Part shown: positions 26,019 through 35,417 of the stretch, in pieces | Numbering within the stretch: position 1 is the first letter of the stretch | Layout of the letters: each line of letters opens with the position of its first letter | NCBI RefSeq assembly: GCF_039531165.1 | Contig: NZ_BAAAPN010000021.1 | Coordinates: 12,824-76,823 of the forward strand | Direction of reading: 5' to 3' | DNA length: 64,000 nucleotides | From: Nostocoides_A vanveenii | GTDB lineage: Bacteria; Actinomycetota; Actinomycetes; Actinomycetales; Dermatophilaceae | The notes under the pieces: generated by a model | The model's input: the letters and a program-made list of their open reading frames with translations, nothing else | The model's database searches: none | What the model was told of the DNA's origin: nothing | Made by a program: the position numbers and the translations under genes

Positions 26019-26898
26019 CCCCGACCGTCTTCTTGCCCCGGGCCACGATCAGCGGGTCGGGGTCGCTGACGACGTCGCTGTCCTTGCCGTCATAGTCCTG
26101 CAGGCTCAGGAACAAGCGCATCGCGTTGATCCGGGCCCGCTTCTTGTCATTGGACTTGATCGTGTACCAGCGGGAGGACTTGGTGTCGGTCCGGGCGAAC
26201 ATCGCCTCCTTGGCGGCGGTGTAGGACTCCCACTTGTCCAGGCTCTCCAAGTCCATCGGCGAGAGCTTCCACCGGCGGACGGGGTCGATCTGGCGGATGG
26301 CGAAGCGGGTGCGCTGCTCCTGCTGAGTCACCGAGAACCACAGTTTGGTCACCGTGGTCCCGGAGTCGATGAGCATCTCCTCGAAGCGCGGCGCCTGCTT
26401 CATGAAGGTCTCGTACTCATCGTCGGAGCAGAAGCCCATGACGCGCTCGACGCCGCCGCGGTTGTACCAGGAGCGGTCGAAGAGCACGATCTCGCCGGCC
26501 GTCGGCAGGTGTGAGACATAGCGTTGGAAATACCACTGGCCCAGCTCGGTGGTCGTCGGCTTGGTCAAGGCGACGACGCGCGCCGATCGCGGATTGAGGT
26601 GCTCCATGAAGCGCTTGATCGTCCCGCCCTTGCCGGCCGCGTCCCGGCCCTCGAAGACGATGACGTGCTTTTGCCCCATGTCCTGGGCCCAGTACTGGAA
26701 CTTCAGCAGCTCGATCTGCAGCAGGTACTTCTCGACCTCGTAGTCATTGCGCGACATCAACTCGTCGTAGGGATAGTTCTCGCGCCAGGTCTCGACGGCC
26801 TTGCCATCGGGCGAGATCAGCATGGGGTCGTCCCCGTGATCGTCGCGGACCGTGTAGCCCTCGGTCTTGAGGCTGTCGATGTACTCGCGCAGGTTCAT
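26014..26898 (-). CDS. ppk2: Polyphosphate kinase 2
   Basis: The start at 26898 is chosen because the conserved domain starts there (MNLREYIDSLKTEGYTV); the frame is open to 27048. The 294-residue size is typical of single-domain PPK2. Walker A is HVIVFEGRDAAGKGGTIKRF, the lid-like and Walker B regions are seen in FQRYVSHLPTAGEIVLFDRS and WYNRGGVERVMGF, and the C-terminal RWKLSPMDLESLDKWESYT and SRWYTIKSNDKKRARINAMR segments are conserved in the family. The enzyme uses polyphosphate to phosphorylate nucleoside (di)phosphates. It is cytoplasmic and in its own unit, followed by the tandem duplication. Confidence 0.92.
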   Translation of the reverse strand: MNLREYIDSLKTEGYTVRDDHGDDPMLISPDGKAVETWRENYPYDELMSRNDYEVEKYLLQIELLKFQYWAQDMGQKHVIVFEGRDAAGKGGTIKRFMEHLNPRSARVVALTKPTTTELGQWYFQRYVSHLPTAGEIVLFDRSWYNRGGVERVMGFCSDDEYETFMKQAPRFEEMLIDSGTTVTKLWFSVTQQEQRTRFAIRQIDPVRRWKLSPMDLESLDKWESYTAAKEAMFARTDTKSSRWYTIKSNDKKRARINAMRLFLSLQDYDGKDSDVVSDPDPLIVARGKKTVGD

Positions 26899-26978
26899 CT
26901 GGCTCACGATCGAAACCCTAGTGAACGGGGCCTCGATGGGATAGGCCCACCTGTGTGATCTTGCGCGAGCGCCGTGTG

Positions 26979-27278
26979 CTACTCGCTGGCCCCGAGATAG
27001 GTGCGCAGGATGCCGGGAAGGAGGAAGACGACCCAGGCCCAATACCACGCGCCCATGGTGAATCCGAGCACGAGGAAGACGACCGTCGCCAGGCCGCCGC
27101 TGGCCGCGAGCAGGCCGTTCATCCGCTTGCGTCGCGCCTCCCGGCGGGCGTCGATCTCGGTGCGGCCCGGTTGACCCACCGCGCCACCCGGGGCGGCCTC
27201 GGTCGGGATCGACCGGAACTGCCCGTCTTGCGGTCCGTTGGATCGTCCGTATGTCGCGTCGCTGTCCCCTGCGTTCAT
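26979..27278 (-). CDS. Small membrane protein, 99 residues
   Basis: From the ATG at 27278 the product has a polar N-terminal half (residues 1-53, with EIDARREARRKRMNG before the membrane) and two hydrophobic helices (LLAASGGLATVVFLVLGFTM and WAWVVFLLPGILRTYLG). The size and layout match 2TM-domain proteins of actinobacteria, of unknown role. The long frame upstream of 27278 on the same strand is a shadow of the hydrolase pseudogene at 27457-29151. It lies 80 bp upstream of ppk2 on the same strand. Confidence 0.65.
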   Translation of the reverse strand: MNAGDSDATYGRSNGPQDGQFRSIPTEAAPGGAVGQPGRTEIDARREARRKRMNGLLAASGGLATVVFLVLGFTMGAWYWAWVVFLLPGILRTYLGASE

Positions 27279-27456
27279 ACCGTCAGTCTGCGCGCTCTCG
27301 GACTCCTTGTCACCTCGCGGCCGGAGCGCCGTCGCACAAGGCTGCCGACCGGGCAGAATCGTTCCACCACTGCAGCCTTCAGGAGCCCCGCGTGACACTG
27401 GTTGTGATTTCCCGCGCCGGGCACTCTGCTCGCCGGGCCGGCGAGGGCACCTGCTC

Positions 27457-29151
27457 ATGGCTGCTGGGTCGCCGCGCGGCGCGCTGGTGCGACGCGCGCT
27501 GACGGGCCGGTCCGTGCCCGGCCTGTTGGTTGGCTGGGTCGCCATTCTCATCAGTCTCTCGCCGAGCCTGCTGCCGAGGCCCTGGCACCTGCAAGCCGCC
27601 GCGTCGGCGGGATCCGCAGTCGTGGCGTATGCCGCGGGCACGCTCCTTGCCGCCCTCTGCACCCCGGTCTTCGCCGCGCTCGGCGTGCGCGTGCTCGTCG
27701 ACCCGCAGCGGCGCCGGCGGGCCGCGATCACGGCAATCGTCGGGATCGTCGTGGGTACCCTCACCGCCTGGGTCGCCGGCCATCGCGGACGGGTCCAGAC
27801 GGCGCGGCTGGTGGGGATTACCCCGCCGAGCTGGTGGGATGATCTCCTGGCCTTCGTGGCGGCCTTCGTGCTCGCGGCAACCCTCTTACTGCTCGCGTGG
27901 CTCCTGTCCGCCGTGGTTCGGGCTTCCCGCTTCCTCCTGGCGCACGCGCTGCCTCGGCCGCTCGCTGCGGCCCTGGCCGTCATCCTGATTGTCGCGGGCA
28001 CCGCATGGGTCAGCCAAAGTGTGCTTCTCGCCCGGACCGTGGAACGGATATCGGGGTCAGCCGCGCAGCTGGATCGCCAATCCCCGGCCGGCCTGAACGC
28101 CCCGACCTCACCGCTGATCTCCGGCGGGCCGGGCTCGACTCAGCGCTGAGCGGATCTGGGGCCGTCAGTGAGAGATTTTCACCGCGAAGACACCTCTGCC
28201 CCAAGACATCTCCGCCGCGACTGGTCGCGCGGCTACGCAGCCGATCCGCGTCTATGCCTCGCCCACGGATGCCTCGGTCGACGTCGAGGAGATTGCGGCA
28301 ACCGTGGTGCGGGAGCTGGAGCGCACGGGCGCGTTCGAGCGGCCGGTGCTCGCCCTCCTAGGAACGACGGGCACCGGCTGGGTGGATGAGCTCAATGTGC
28401 GTTCGATTGAGTACCTGACCGACGGGAACTGCGCCACAGCAGCGATGCAGTACTCCTTCCTGCCCAGTCCCGTCGCCTTCGTCACCGACCGAGATCTGCC
28501 CGAGCGCGCGGGCCGCGCCCTGGTGAACGCGGTGGAGCGGGCCCTCGGCGCTCGTCCGGAGGCGACCCGGCCGAAGCTCTATCTCGGTGGTGAGTCGCTC
28601 GGCTCCTTCGGAATGCAAGCGGCCTTTGCCGACAGTGCGGACATGCTGGTCCGGGTCGACGGAGCGGTCTGGGTCGGGACCCCCGGAGCGACCACCGTGT
28701 GGGAGGAAGTCACCGCGGTCCGCCACGGCGGCAGTCCACAGATCGCCCCCGTCGTGGATAACGGCCGACACATCCGCTTCGCCACCACTGCGGCGGATCT
28801 GACGCGGGATCGCTACGGCCGAGACCTCGGCCCCTGGTCGGCCCCTCGGTGGTTTACCTGCTACATACCTCCGATCCGATCGTGTGGTGGCAGCCTTCGC
28901 TTGCTTTCCAGGAGCCGGACTGGATCGGCGAGCGTGCCGGGTCGGATGTCGACCCGTCTCTGCGGTGGTGGCCCCTGGTCACCTTCTGGATGATCGGTCT
29001 CGACCTGTCGGTCGCCAACAATCCAGCGCCGGGCCACGGTGACATCGACGAAGACGATCTGATCGATGCATGGGCGGCGGTCCTGGACGTCACGTTGAGC
29101 GCCCAGGACCGCGGCGATGTCGTCACCGCAATCCGCAACCGTCAGCCGTAG
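27457..29151 (+). pseudogene. Alpha/beta-hydrolase of the membrane-anchored Abhydrolase_9 type, broken
   Basis: The first segment (ATG 27457 to 28149) encodes the membrane N-terminal domain: LVGWVAILISLSPSLLPRPW, four helices, then LISGGPGSTQ. The catalytic domain continues in another frame (28172-28845: QPIRVYASPTDASVDVEEIA, RELERTGAFERPVLALLGTT, LYLGGESLGSFGMQAAFADS with the nucleophile), then in the first frame again from 28847 (VVYLLHTSDPIVWWQPSLAF to the stop at 29151). Three lesions are seen: a shift between 28147 and 28160, an in-frame TGA at 28169-28171 and a shift near 28845. An intact relative would be one protein of about 560 residues that hydrolyses a lipid-like ester. The three separate hits make true decay more likely here than elsewhere in the window. 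Confidence 0.75.
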
Positions 29152-29306
29152 CGGTGCCTGGCCAGGACATCCGGGCATCGACTCGCATTGCGCAGGATCT
29201 CCGGACCGGTTCGGCCCCTCCGGTCACCGGCGGGCCAGCCCGATCGTGACTTGTTCCCACAGCCCCATTCCTTGGAGCGGCAAGGTGGGGCTCGACCTCG
29301 GCTGCC

Positions 29307-31139
29307 CTACTCTGCGCTGCCGGAGCTACCCACCAGTGCAAAGATCAACACGGTGTAGGGCGCGATCGTGATGCTCGCGTCGTCCCCCGCATCGACGTCG
29401 GATGACGCGTGGTTGCCGAAGGCGGCGCCGTAGAGACCCGCGTCGGAGTTGAAGCGCAACGCCCAGCGGCCTGGGTGCGGCATCTGGACGCGGTAGTCCT
29501 CGCGCGCCTCGTGCGCGAGGTTGGCGATCACCACCACGTCGTCGCCGGGGCCGCCGTCGGCCCACCGGTGGTAGGCCAGAACGTTGCTGGTCTCGTCGGC
29601 GTGCAGGACGCGCACGTGGTGCCCGGTCAGGCCGCGCGTGGTCCCGTCGGCATTGCGGCGCAAGCCGATCAGATCCCGGTAGAGGCGAATGATGCCCCGG
29701 AAGTCCGCGGCCCGGTCCCAGTCGAGGGGCACGTCGTCGCGGAACCACTCGCCTTCGAGGAATTCCTGGCCCTGGAAGATCATCGGGATACCGGGTGCGG
29801 TCAGGGCCAAGGCGGCGCCCAGCGTCGAGCGCTTCTGCGCGGCCCAGCCGGTCGCGTCGCCCTCGTCGATCTCGTGCGGCACGCGGGCCTGCCCGTTGGC
29901 GACTTCGTCGTGGGACTCGGTGTAGACCACTCGCTGGAAGGCGTCACCGTTGTAGGCAGTCGTCAGCGCCTCGGCGATGGCCGCCAGGGAGCGGTCCTCG
30001 TCGGCGACTGCGGTCAGCGCATCGCGGACCGGGTGGACGAAGGCGCCGTCCCACTGAGCGTGAAAGGCCGCTCCATTGTCGTCGGTGGCGGAGATCAGCG
30101 GGTCGCGCTGCATGTCTTCGGCGATGAGGATCGCGTGCGGGAACTCCCCGCGCACCGAGGTGTTGATCCACCGCATCAGCGACCAGCCATCCGGCAGGTC
30201 GTGGCCGCCGCCGTGGACGCTGCGGATAAAGGGCGTCATGTCGTAGCGCAGGCCGTCGACGTGATAGTCCCGCAGCCACGACAGCGCGTTGTCGCGCAGC
30301 AGGTCGCGCACCTGTGGCCGGCCATAGTCGGGACGGGTGTCGCCCCACGGGGTGGTGCTCCTGTCGTCGTTGTAGAAGTAGATCCCGCCCTTGCCGTTCT
30401 CGGACCACCCGTCGAACTGCCACAGGTCCAGATCGCTCGGACCAAGATGGTTGTAGACGACATCGAGCACGACGCCGATGCCGCGCCGGTGCGCCTCCTT
30501 GACGAAATCCTTGAATGCGCTCGGCCCACCGTAGGCGCTCTCGACAGCGAACAGGTGGGCGGGGTTGTAGCCCCACGAGTAGTCCCCCGCGAATTCGGCC
30601 ACGGGCATGACCTGCACGACATTGACGCCGAGCTTGACCAGGTGGTCCAGGCGGGCGCGGGCGTCGTCGAGGGTGCCGATGGCGCCCTCGTCGGCCGGAT
30701 TGAACGAGCCGACGTGCATCTCGTAGATGACCAGCTCGTGATGGCCGCCGAGATGGAACTCGTCGCCCTCCCAGTCGTATGCCGCGTGGTCGTGGACGAC
30801 GCCATTCCCGACGGAGTTGGTGACCTCACGGGCATACGGATCGATGCGGTGGACGAGCTCGCCGTCCGCGGTGGTGATGGCGTATTTGTAGGCGGCGCCC
30901 GCCTCCACACCGGGGATCGCGACATACCAGTTGCCGTCGCTGCCGTCCTCCTCGGTCAGGGGATGAGCGGTCGGCGACCACTCGTTGAAGTCGCCGACGA
31001 CGGCGACGGCGCGCGCGTTCGGCGCCCACACGCGGAAGGCGACGCCACCGTCATACGGCACGGCGCCCATGCCGGGCGTGACCGCAGCGGCGGAGTCGGT
31101 CGTGTTGAGCGACGTCGGGTCGGTGGTGGGCGTGGTCAT
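29307..31139 (-). CDS. glgB: 1,4-alpha-glucan branching enzyme-like GH13 protein
   Basis: The start at 31139 follows AAGGACC; the frame is open to 31340. An N-terminal CBM48 domain (VAFRVWAPNARAVAVVGDF, NEWSPTAHPLTEEDGSDGNW) precedes a GH13 barrel with all four catalytic regions: GIGVVLDVVYNH, HVDGLRYDMT (Asp nucleophile), AILIAEDMQ (acid/base Glu) and YTESHDEVANG. The C-terminal beta-sandwich ends in DASITIAPYTVLIFALVG. The reaction is probably alpha-1,6 branch formation in glycogen; a trehalohydrolase-like activity (TreZ) is possible given the 610-residue length and the LHADETSNVLAYHRW segment. It is divergent from the mazG gene. No other glg gene is adjacent. Confidence 0.8.
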   Translation of the reverse strand: MTTPTTDPTSLNTTDSAAAVTPGMGAVPYDGGVAFRVWAPNARAVAVVGDFNEWSPTAHPLTEEDGSDGNWYVAIPGVEAGAAYKYAITTADGELVHRIDPYAREVTNSVGNGVVHDHAAYDWEGDEFHLGGHHELVIYEMHVGSFNPADEGAIGTLDDARARLDHLVKLGVNVVQVMPVAEFAGDYSWGYNPAHLFAVESAYGGPSAFKDFVKEAHRRGIGVVLDVVYNHLGPSDLDLWQFDGWSENGKGGIYFYNDDRSTTPWGDTRPDYGRPQVRDLLRDNALSWLRDYHVDGLRYDMTPFIRSVHGGGHDLPDGWSLMRWINTSVRGEFPHAILIAEDMQRDPLISATDDNGAAFHAQWDGAFVHPVRDALTAVADEDRSLAAIAEALTTAYNGDAFQRVVYTESHDEVANGQARVPHEIDEGDATGWAAQKRSTLGAALALTAPGIPMIFQGQEFLEGEWFRDDVPLDWDRAADFRGIIRLYRDLIGLRRNADGTTRGLTGHHVRVLHADETSNVLAYHRWADGGPGDDVVVIANLAHEAREDYRVQMPHPGRWALRFNSDAGLYGAAFGNHASSDVDAGDDASITIAPYTVLIFALVGSSGSAE

Positions 31140-31369
31140 GACGAGGTCCTTATCTGTTACCTGGGGTCGGCCCGCGAACAGTGGGGCCGTAAGGAGGAGG
31201 ACGCGCGCCCTCGCCCGCGCCGCCCGCCGGTCGGAGCGGATGGAAGGTCCAGGGTGAAATGGGCGAGTTGTCGATCTGGGTCGCATCCTAGGGTCGCGGC
31301 CGAAGGACGCGTCCCGAAACGACCCCCTCAATCCAGGCACCGGTGCGTGACCTTGCCGACAATGCCCGT

Positions 31370-31732
31370 ATGCCGCGTGACCCCGACAGCCTCGAAGCCT
31401 TCCAGGACGCTGTGCGCACCTTCAGCGCTGAGCGGGACTGGCGTCAGTTCCACGACCCGAAGTCCTTGTTGCTGGCGCTGGTGGGCGAGGTTGGCGAGTT
31501 GGCCGAACTCTTCCAGTGGGTGCCGGCCGACGAGGCACTCGCGCGCTTTGCCGGCGGCCCCGAGCGCACGCGAGCGGAGGAGGAGATCTCGGACGTCTTC
31601 ATCTATCTGCTCGGGTTGGTCGACGTGCTCGGGATCGACCTGCTTGCGGCCGCCCGCGCCAAACTCGCGGCGGCGGCTGTGAGGTATCCCATCGGCAGTG
31701 GCCTCGATCCGGACCGTACTATCCGCACATGA
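31370..31732 (+). CDS. MazG-like nucleotide pyrophosphohydrolase
   Basis: The start at 31370 is the best; the ORF opens at 31343. The 120-residue product has LLALVGEVGELAELFQW and RAEEEISDVFIYLLGLVDVL, the EXXE-EXXD arrangement of all-alpha NTP-PPases of the RS21-C6/dCTPase type, followed by a C-terminal AARAKLAAAAVRYPIG. Such enzymes hydrolyse non-canonical or excess nucleoside triphosphates, here perhaps dCTP. Its stop overlaps the next start (ATGA at 31729-31732), so it is co-transcribed with the lipase gene. Confidence 0.85.
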   Translation: MPRDPDSLEAFQDAVRTFSAERDWRQFHDPKSLLLALVGEVGELAELFQWVPADEALARFAGGPERTRAEEEISDVFIYLLGLVDVLGIDLLAAARAKLAAAAVRYPIGSGLDPDRTIRT

Positions 31733-32658
31733 CGAGCTTCTCGAGGATCGCAGCCGCTGACGGGACCGAGCTGGCGACTTATGTCTGGACCCCGGCGGGC
31801 GAGCCGAAGGCCATCGTGCAGATCGCCCACGGGATGGCCGAGCATGCGGCGCGTTATGAGCGCTTCGCCGGCGCGCTGACGGCAGCCGGCTATGTCGTCT
31901 ATGCCAATGACCACCGCGGGCACGGCGCGACCGGGCCGCTCGGGCCGGATCACGGCTACTTCGCCGACGACCGCGGCTTCCACACCGTGGTGGACGATCT
32001 GCACACGATCACCGAGGCGGCGCGGGCGGCGCACCCGGGGCTGCCGGTCTTCCTGTTCGGGCACAGCATGGGCTCCTTCCTCGCCCGCGCGTATGCCGCG
32101 GAGCACGGCTCGCAGCTGTCCGGGCTGGTGCTGTGCGGGACGGCTGGGGACCAGGGCCTGCTCGGTCAGGTGGGGCTGAACCTGGCCCGGGTGCAGGCGA
32201 AGGTGCGGGGGCGCCGGCATACGTCCGGGTTGTTGGACATGCTGAGCTTCGGGCAGTACGGCAAGGACTTCAAGCCGGCCCGGACGAAGTTCGACTGGCT
32301 CTCGCGCGACACCGACGAGGTCGACAAATATGTCGCGGATCCGTTGTGCGGCAATGTCTTCACGGCCGGCTTCTATGTCGACCTGATCAACGGGCTGGGG
32401 CACATCCACTCCGACAAGACCACGGCGAAGGTGCCGAAGTCGCTGCCCGTGCACTTGATCGCCGGGACGATGGACCCGGTAGGCGCGAAGTCCAAGGGCG
32501 TGGAGCAGGTAGCCGGGCAGTACCGCAAGGCGGGGCTGGAGTCGGTGACGACGCACTACTACGACGGTGCCCGGCACGAGCTGCTCAACGAGACCAACCG
32601 CGACGAGGTCACGGCCGACGTGATTGCGTGGCTGGACGCCCACCTGCCCCGTACCTAA
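31729..32658 (+). CDS. Monoacylglycerol-lipase-like alpha/beta hydrolase
   Basis: The 309-residue enzyme has the monoglyceride-lipase pattern: AIVQIAHGMAEHAARYERFA (oxyanion HGMAEH), VVYANDHRGHGATGP, the nucleophile elbow VFLFGHSMGSFLARAYAAEH (Ser113), LIAGTMDPVGAKSKGVEQ for the acid and HYYDGARHELLNE for the catalytic His. It releases fatty acid from monoacylglycerol or similar esters in the cytoplasm. It is translationally coupled to the mazG-like gene and ends before the palindromic intergenic element at 32663-32738. Confidence 0.88.
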   Translation: MTSFSRIAAADGTELATYVWTPAGEPKAIVQIAHGMAEHAARYERFAGALTAAGYVVYANDHRGHGATGPLGPDHGYFADDRGFHTVVDDLHTITEAARAAHPGLPVFLFGHSMGSFLARAYAAEHGSQLSGLVLCGTAGDQGLLGQVGLNLARVQAKVRGRRHTSGLLDMLSFGQYGKDFKPARTKFDWLSRDTDEVDKYVADPLCGNVFTAGFYVDLINGLGHIHSDKTTAKVPKSLPVHLIAGTMDPVGAKSKGVEQVAGQYRKAGLESVTTHYYDGARHELLNETNRDEVTADVIAWLDAHLPRT

Positions 32659-32662
32659 CCGC

Positions 32663-32738
32663 CTGCTAGCAGACTTTAGGTGACGTGCAGCAGGGTCTAC
32701 CCTGCTCGACGTCACCCAACCTGTGCTGAGTCGGCGCC
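32663..32738 (+). repeat. Interspersed palindromic element, copy 1
   Basis: Begins with the perfect palindrome CTGCTAGCAG, then TTTAGGTGACGT, AGCAGGGTCT, ACCCTGCT and ACGTCACC, which form a nested inverted repeat, then TGTGCTGAGTCGGCGC. It fills the gap between the convergent lipase and DUF1304 genes. The same composite is found at 35310-35378 (inverted) and 50494-50557. Confidence 0.85.
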
Positions 32739-32743
32739 AGGGG

Positions 32744-33151
32744 TCAGGACGAGGCCCAGGTGTAGGCGACGGCGAGCAGCGGGCACAGGCCCTGGATCAG
32801 CGCGGCCCGCGGCTTGCCGCCGGAGTTGAGCAGCACCAGGGACGCCAGGAACATCGAGCCGCAGCTGACATAGATCAGCGCCTGTGCCCAGATCATCTGA
32901 TCGGTCCCGGCCTTGGCGACCGCGAGCAGCCCCGAGCCGATCACGGCCGTGATGGCCAGGAAGAGGTTGTAGTAGCCCTGGTTGTAGGCCCACGGCTTGA
33001 CGACCTTGGCGGCCTCCGGGCCCGCCACGCCGAAGATCTTCCAGGTCTTCGGGTTGTCGAACATGAACGACTCGAGGCTGAAGATGTAGAAGTGGATCAG
33101 GCCGGCCAGGAAGGCGAAGACGATCGCGGCGATATGCACGCCGGGCATCAT
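32744..33151 (-). CDS. DUF1304 membrane protein
   Basis: The 135-residue protein has four hydrophobic helices and the DUF1304 pattern: HIAAIVFAFLAGLIHFYIFS, LESFMFDNPKTWKIFGV, KPWAYNQGYYNLFLAITAVI, then ALIYVSCGSMFLASLVLLN and the C-terminal PLLAVAYTWASS. Function is unknown in all bacteria. It is 64 bp downstream of the hairpin terminator at 33216-33259, so it has its own promoter, and its 3' end meets the palindromic element. Confidence 0.85.
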   Translation of the reverse strand: MMPGVHIAAIVFAFLAGLIHFYIFSLESFMFDNPKTWKIFGVAGPEAAKVVKPWAYNQGYYNLFLAITAVIGSGLLAVAKAGTDQMIWAQALIYVSCGSMFLASLVLLNSGGKPRAALIQGLCPLLAVAYTWASS

Positions 33152-33215
33152 CGCATTGCGACCCAGCCCCCGGGCCGGGACACGTCTGGGGCGTCATTCT
33201 CGTGGTCGGGCCCAG

Positions 33216-33259
33216 CTTTCGTTGGCGGGCCGGGTTATAGCGCGGCCCGCCAACGAAAA
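33216..33259 (-). terminator. Strong hairpin after the cell-wall-binding gene
   Basis: Sixteen of 17 bases pair between CTTTCGTTGGCGGGCCG and CGGCCCGCCAACGAAAA around a 10-base loop. It lies just downstream of the minus-strand stop at 33278 and upstream of the DUF1304 gene on the same strand, so it ends the cell-wall-binding transcript. The minus-strand side starts with TTTT but the tail after the stem lacks a long U-run. Confidence 0.7.
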
Positions 33260-33277
33260 CCAGGCCCCACTCCGGCG

Positions 33278-35011
33278 CTAATTGGCGAGATAGTCCGCCA
33301 GCTGGGCCTGAACGGCATACGAGATGGTGTTCGGGCCGCCGAGGACGACGATCTTCGTCGGCTTGAGACGGGCGAGCTCGGCCGCGCTCGCAGCGGGAAG
33401 GGTCGTCGTGTCGGTGAGCACGACCGGGCCGGCGGTCATCCCCGCCACGGGCGCGCCGGAGAGGGCGTCGGTGTAGACGCGCCCGCTGGCCACGTATGCC
33501 GTGTTCACACCCGGGTCGTAGTTGGCGGCACTGATCGCGGCCGAGGCAGCGAACCGGTCGGCTCCGGCATACCGCTCGACGGTCGGGGCGTAGGCGGCGA
33601 GCGCGGCCTCGACCTCGGGGGTGATCGTGTTGACGCCGCCGAGGACGACGATGCGCTGGGGCTGCAGGCGGGTCAGTTCAGCCGCGATCGACGGCGGGAT
33701 GGCTTTGGTGTCCACCAGCAGCATCGGGTTCTTGTCGCGGCCGGCGACCGGCGCGCCGGAGAGGGCGTCGGGGAAGACCCGCCCGCTGGCGACGTATGCC
33801 GTGTCGACCCCCGGCTCGTAGGACGTCGCCGAGATCGCGGCCGAGGTCTCGAAACGGTCCTTGCCCGACCAGCGGGCGACCTTGGTCAGGCTGGGGAAGG
33901 AGCCGGTGACCTGGGCCCTGGTCTGGTCGGCCGCGCCCACCGCAATCTTGAAGATGTCGAGGGGAGCGGTGAAGGACTCGCCGGTCTCGAGGCCGGGGTG
34001 ACGCTGGGCCACGGTGTCGGACGTGGTCGTGTGGAAGTCGATGAGGTTGCTGTCGTAGATGTACTTGGCGTCCGGGAGCTCGGTCTGGGTCAGGATCACT
34101 CCGCCGCCGGGCGTCGTGCGCGTGACGCCCGCGCTGTCATAGGTCTGGTCGTCGGTCCAGGACTCCAGCCCGGTCGAGACGCGGTATTCGAGGTCGTAGC
34201 GATAACCATCCAGCGTGAACGTGACCATCTGCACATTGCCGGACGGACCTTGCAGCCGGTAGAGATCGAGAGTGCGGTCCGGCCCGCCCGCCGGGATGAT
34301 TTCGTAGTTGCCGGCATCGAAGGCGAGGAAGTCCAGCATTTCCTTGGCATGCGGCATACCGGCATGGCCGTACCCGAAGGGCAGCCAGCCCGCGGGGCTC
34401 CAGGGATCGTTGTAGGCGACGCGCTCGCACGACTTCTCGGGCGTCAAGGAGAGGGGCACCCGTTTGCCGGCGCTGTCGGTGCAGAGGACTTGATCGGTGC
34501 CGACCACCCGGTCGTTGTGGAGGATCGCGCGGTTGATGACATCGTCCTTGGGGACGATCAAGCCGTTGGTGATCGACACCCCGTACCCCTTGGGCGACGT
34601 ACCGACGTACTGAATGTCGCTCCAGTCGCAGGCCGGGTTGTAGGGCAGGTTGAAGAGGACGTGATCGTTGGGTCGTCCACCGGTGATGTTCTTGGAGGCC
34701 TCGCGCCAGATCGCGGCGATATCGCACGTGGCGATCTCGCTACTGGTCAGGTTGATGTGCCGCCAGTCCTCCGCCCAGCCGAGGAAGACCGATACCTGGC
34801 CGTCGGCAGCGTCATTCCAATATGCGCCGGAGCGAGCGACATAGGTCGAAGCGTTCGTCGTGGGGTCCTGGGCCGGTTGCAACGAGGTCCAAGACATCGG
34901 GGCGTAGTAGACGTAGTGGGCGCCGATCTCCTTGGATCCGGTGTGGCGGGGGAGGCGGACTGCGTGCGACGCGGCCGAGGAGCCGGGGCCGAGGTCAGTC
35001 GCTGGGCGCAC
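33278..35011 (-). CDS. Secreted protein with cell-wall-binding repeats, no zinc motif
   Basis: A paralogue in layout of the peptidase at 12661: an N-terminal domain (HYVYYAPMSWTSLQPAQDPT, CDWSDIQYVGTSPKGYGVSI), cysteines in VLCTDSAGKRVPLS, a beta domain, and from about residue 380 three cell-wall-binding type 2 repeats (GKDRFETSAAISATSYEPGV, RYAGADRFAASAAIS, IVVLGGPNTISYAVQAQL). The HExxH site of the sister protein is not visible, so it is unlikely to be a zinc peptidase. The ORF opens at a GTG at 35011 but the signal peptide lies in another frame upstream (see 35011-35228), so the true start is probably 35228 with a one-base shift near 35070. Confidence 0.75.
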   Translation of the reverse strand: MRPATDLGPGSSAASHAVRLPRHTGSKEIGAHYVYYAPMSWTSLQPAQDPTTNASTYVARSGAYWNDAADGQVSVFLGWAEDWRHINLTSSEIATCDIAAIWREASKNITGGRPNDHVLFNLPYNPACDWSDIQYVGTSPKGYGVSITNGLIVPKDDVINRAILHNDRVVGTDQVLCTDSAGKRVPLSLTPEKSCERVAYNDPWSPAGWLPFGYGHAGMPHAKEMLDFLAFDAGNYEIIPAGGPDRTLDLYRLQGPSGNVQMVTFTLDGYRYDLEYRVSTGLESWTDDQTYDSAGVTRTTPGGGVILTQTELPDAKYIYDSNLIDFHTTTSDTVAQRHPGLETGESFTAPLDIFKIAVGAADQTRAQVTGSFPSLTKVARWSGKDRFETSAAISATSYEPGVDTAYVASGRVFPDALSGAPVAGRDKNPMLLVDTKAIPPSIAAELTRLQPQRIVVLGGVNTITPEVEAALAAYAPTVERYAGADRFAASAAISAANYDPGVNTAYVASGRVYTDALSGAPVAGMTAGPVVLTDTTTLPAASAAELARLKPTKIVVLGGPNTISYAVQAQLADYLAN

Positions 35012-35228
35012 CAGATGGCCGCGTGTGGCTCCCTGGGCCAGGTCGATTGGCGGTCCGTATCGGGGCCGCCTTCGTCCGGGCTACCGAAGGCGCTGCGCTC
35101 GGCGAAGCGGCCTTAACGCTCGCGGTTGGTGCGGCCGAGGCCGCGGTCGCGCCGGCGGTGGTTGCGGCGCGGGCGGCGGTGGCCAGCGCGACCGGGGCGC
35201 GTCGACGGGTGCGGGGCGAGGCAGTCAT
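35011..35228 (-). other. Out-of-frame signal peptide of the cell-wall-binding gene
   Basis: ATG at 35228 reads MTASPRTRRRAPVALATAAR then Ala/Thr-rich TTAGATAASAAPTASVKA, a plausible export signal. The frame continues to a stop at 34995, while the mature protein is in another frame whose open stretch starts only after a TAG upstream of 35050. A one-base indel between about 35050 and 35095 would join them. Signal and body together make sense only as one gene. Confidence 0.5.
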
Positions 35229-35309
35229 ACGGCCAAAGTTAGTGGTGTGCCGGGTGGGTGTGGTGTGACGCGGCACAGGTGTGATGCGCATGGGACGGGC
35301 GGTGGTCGC

Positions 35310-35378
35310 ACTCAGCGCAGGTTAAGTGACGTCGAGCACGGTAGACCCTGATGGACGTCACCTAAACCCTGCTAGCAG
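35310..35378 (-). repeat. Interspersed palindromic element, copy 2
   Basis: Inverted copy of the element at 32663-32738. On the minus strand it reads CTGCTAGCAG, then TTTAGGTGACGT, ATCAGGGTCT, ACCGTGCT, ACGTCACTTAACCTG, CGCTGAGT. It differs from copy 1 by a few bases and lacks the final CGGCGC. It lies in the divergent gap between the cell-wall-binding gene and the desaturase operon, so not every copy is at a gene end. Confidence 0.8.
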
Positions 35379-35417
35379 GGTCTAGGCAGCCCCCCGCAAC
35401 GCAAAGCTACCGGCGCG

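Noticed and set aside
29409..31682. A 757-codon plus-strand frame opposite the branching enzyme
   Set aside because: Shadow frame; the minus strand encodes all GH13 motifs.
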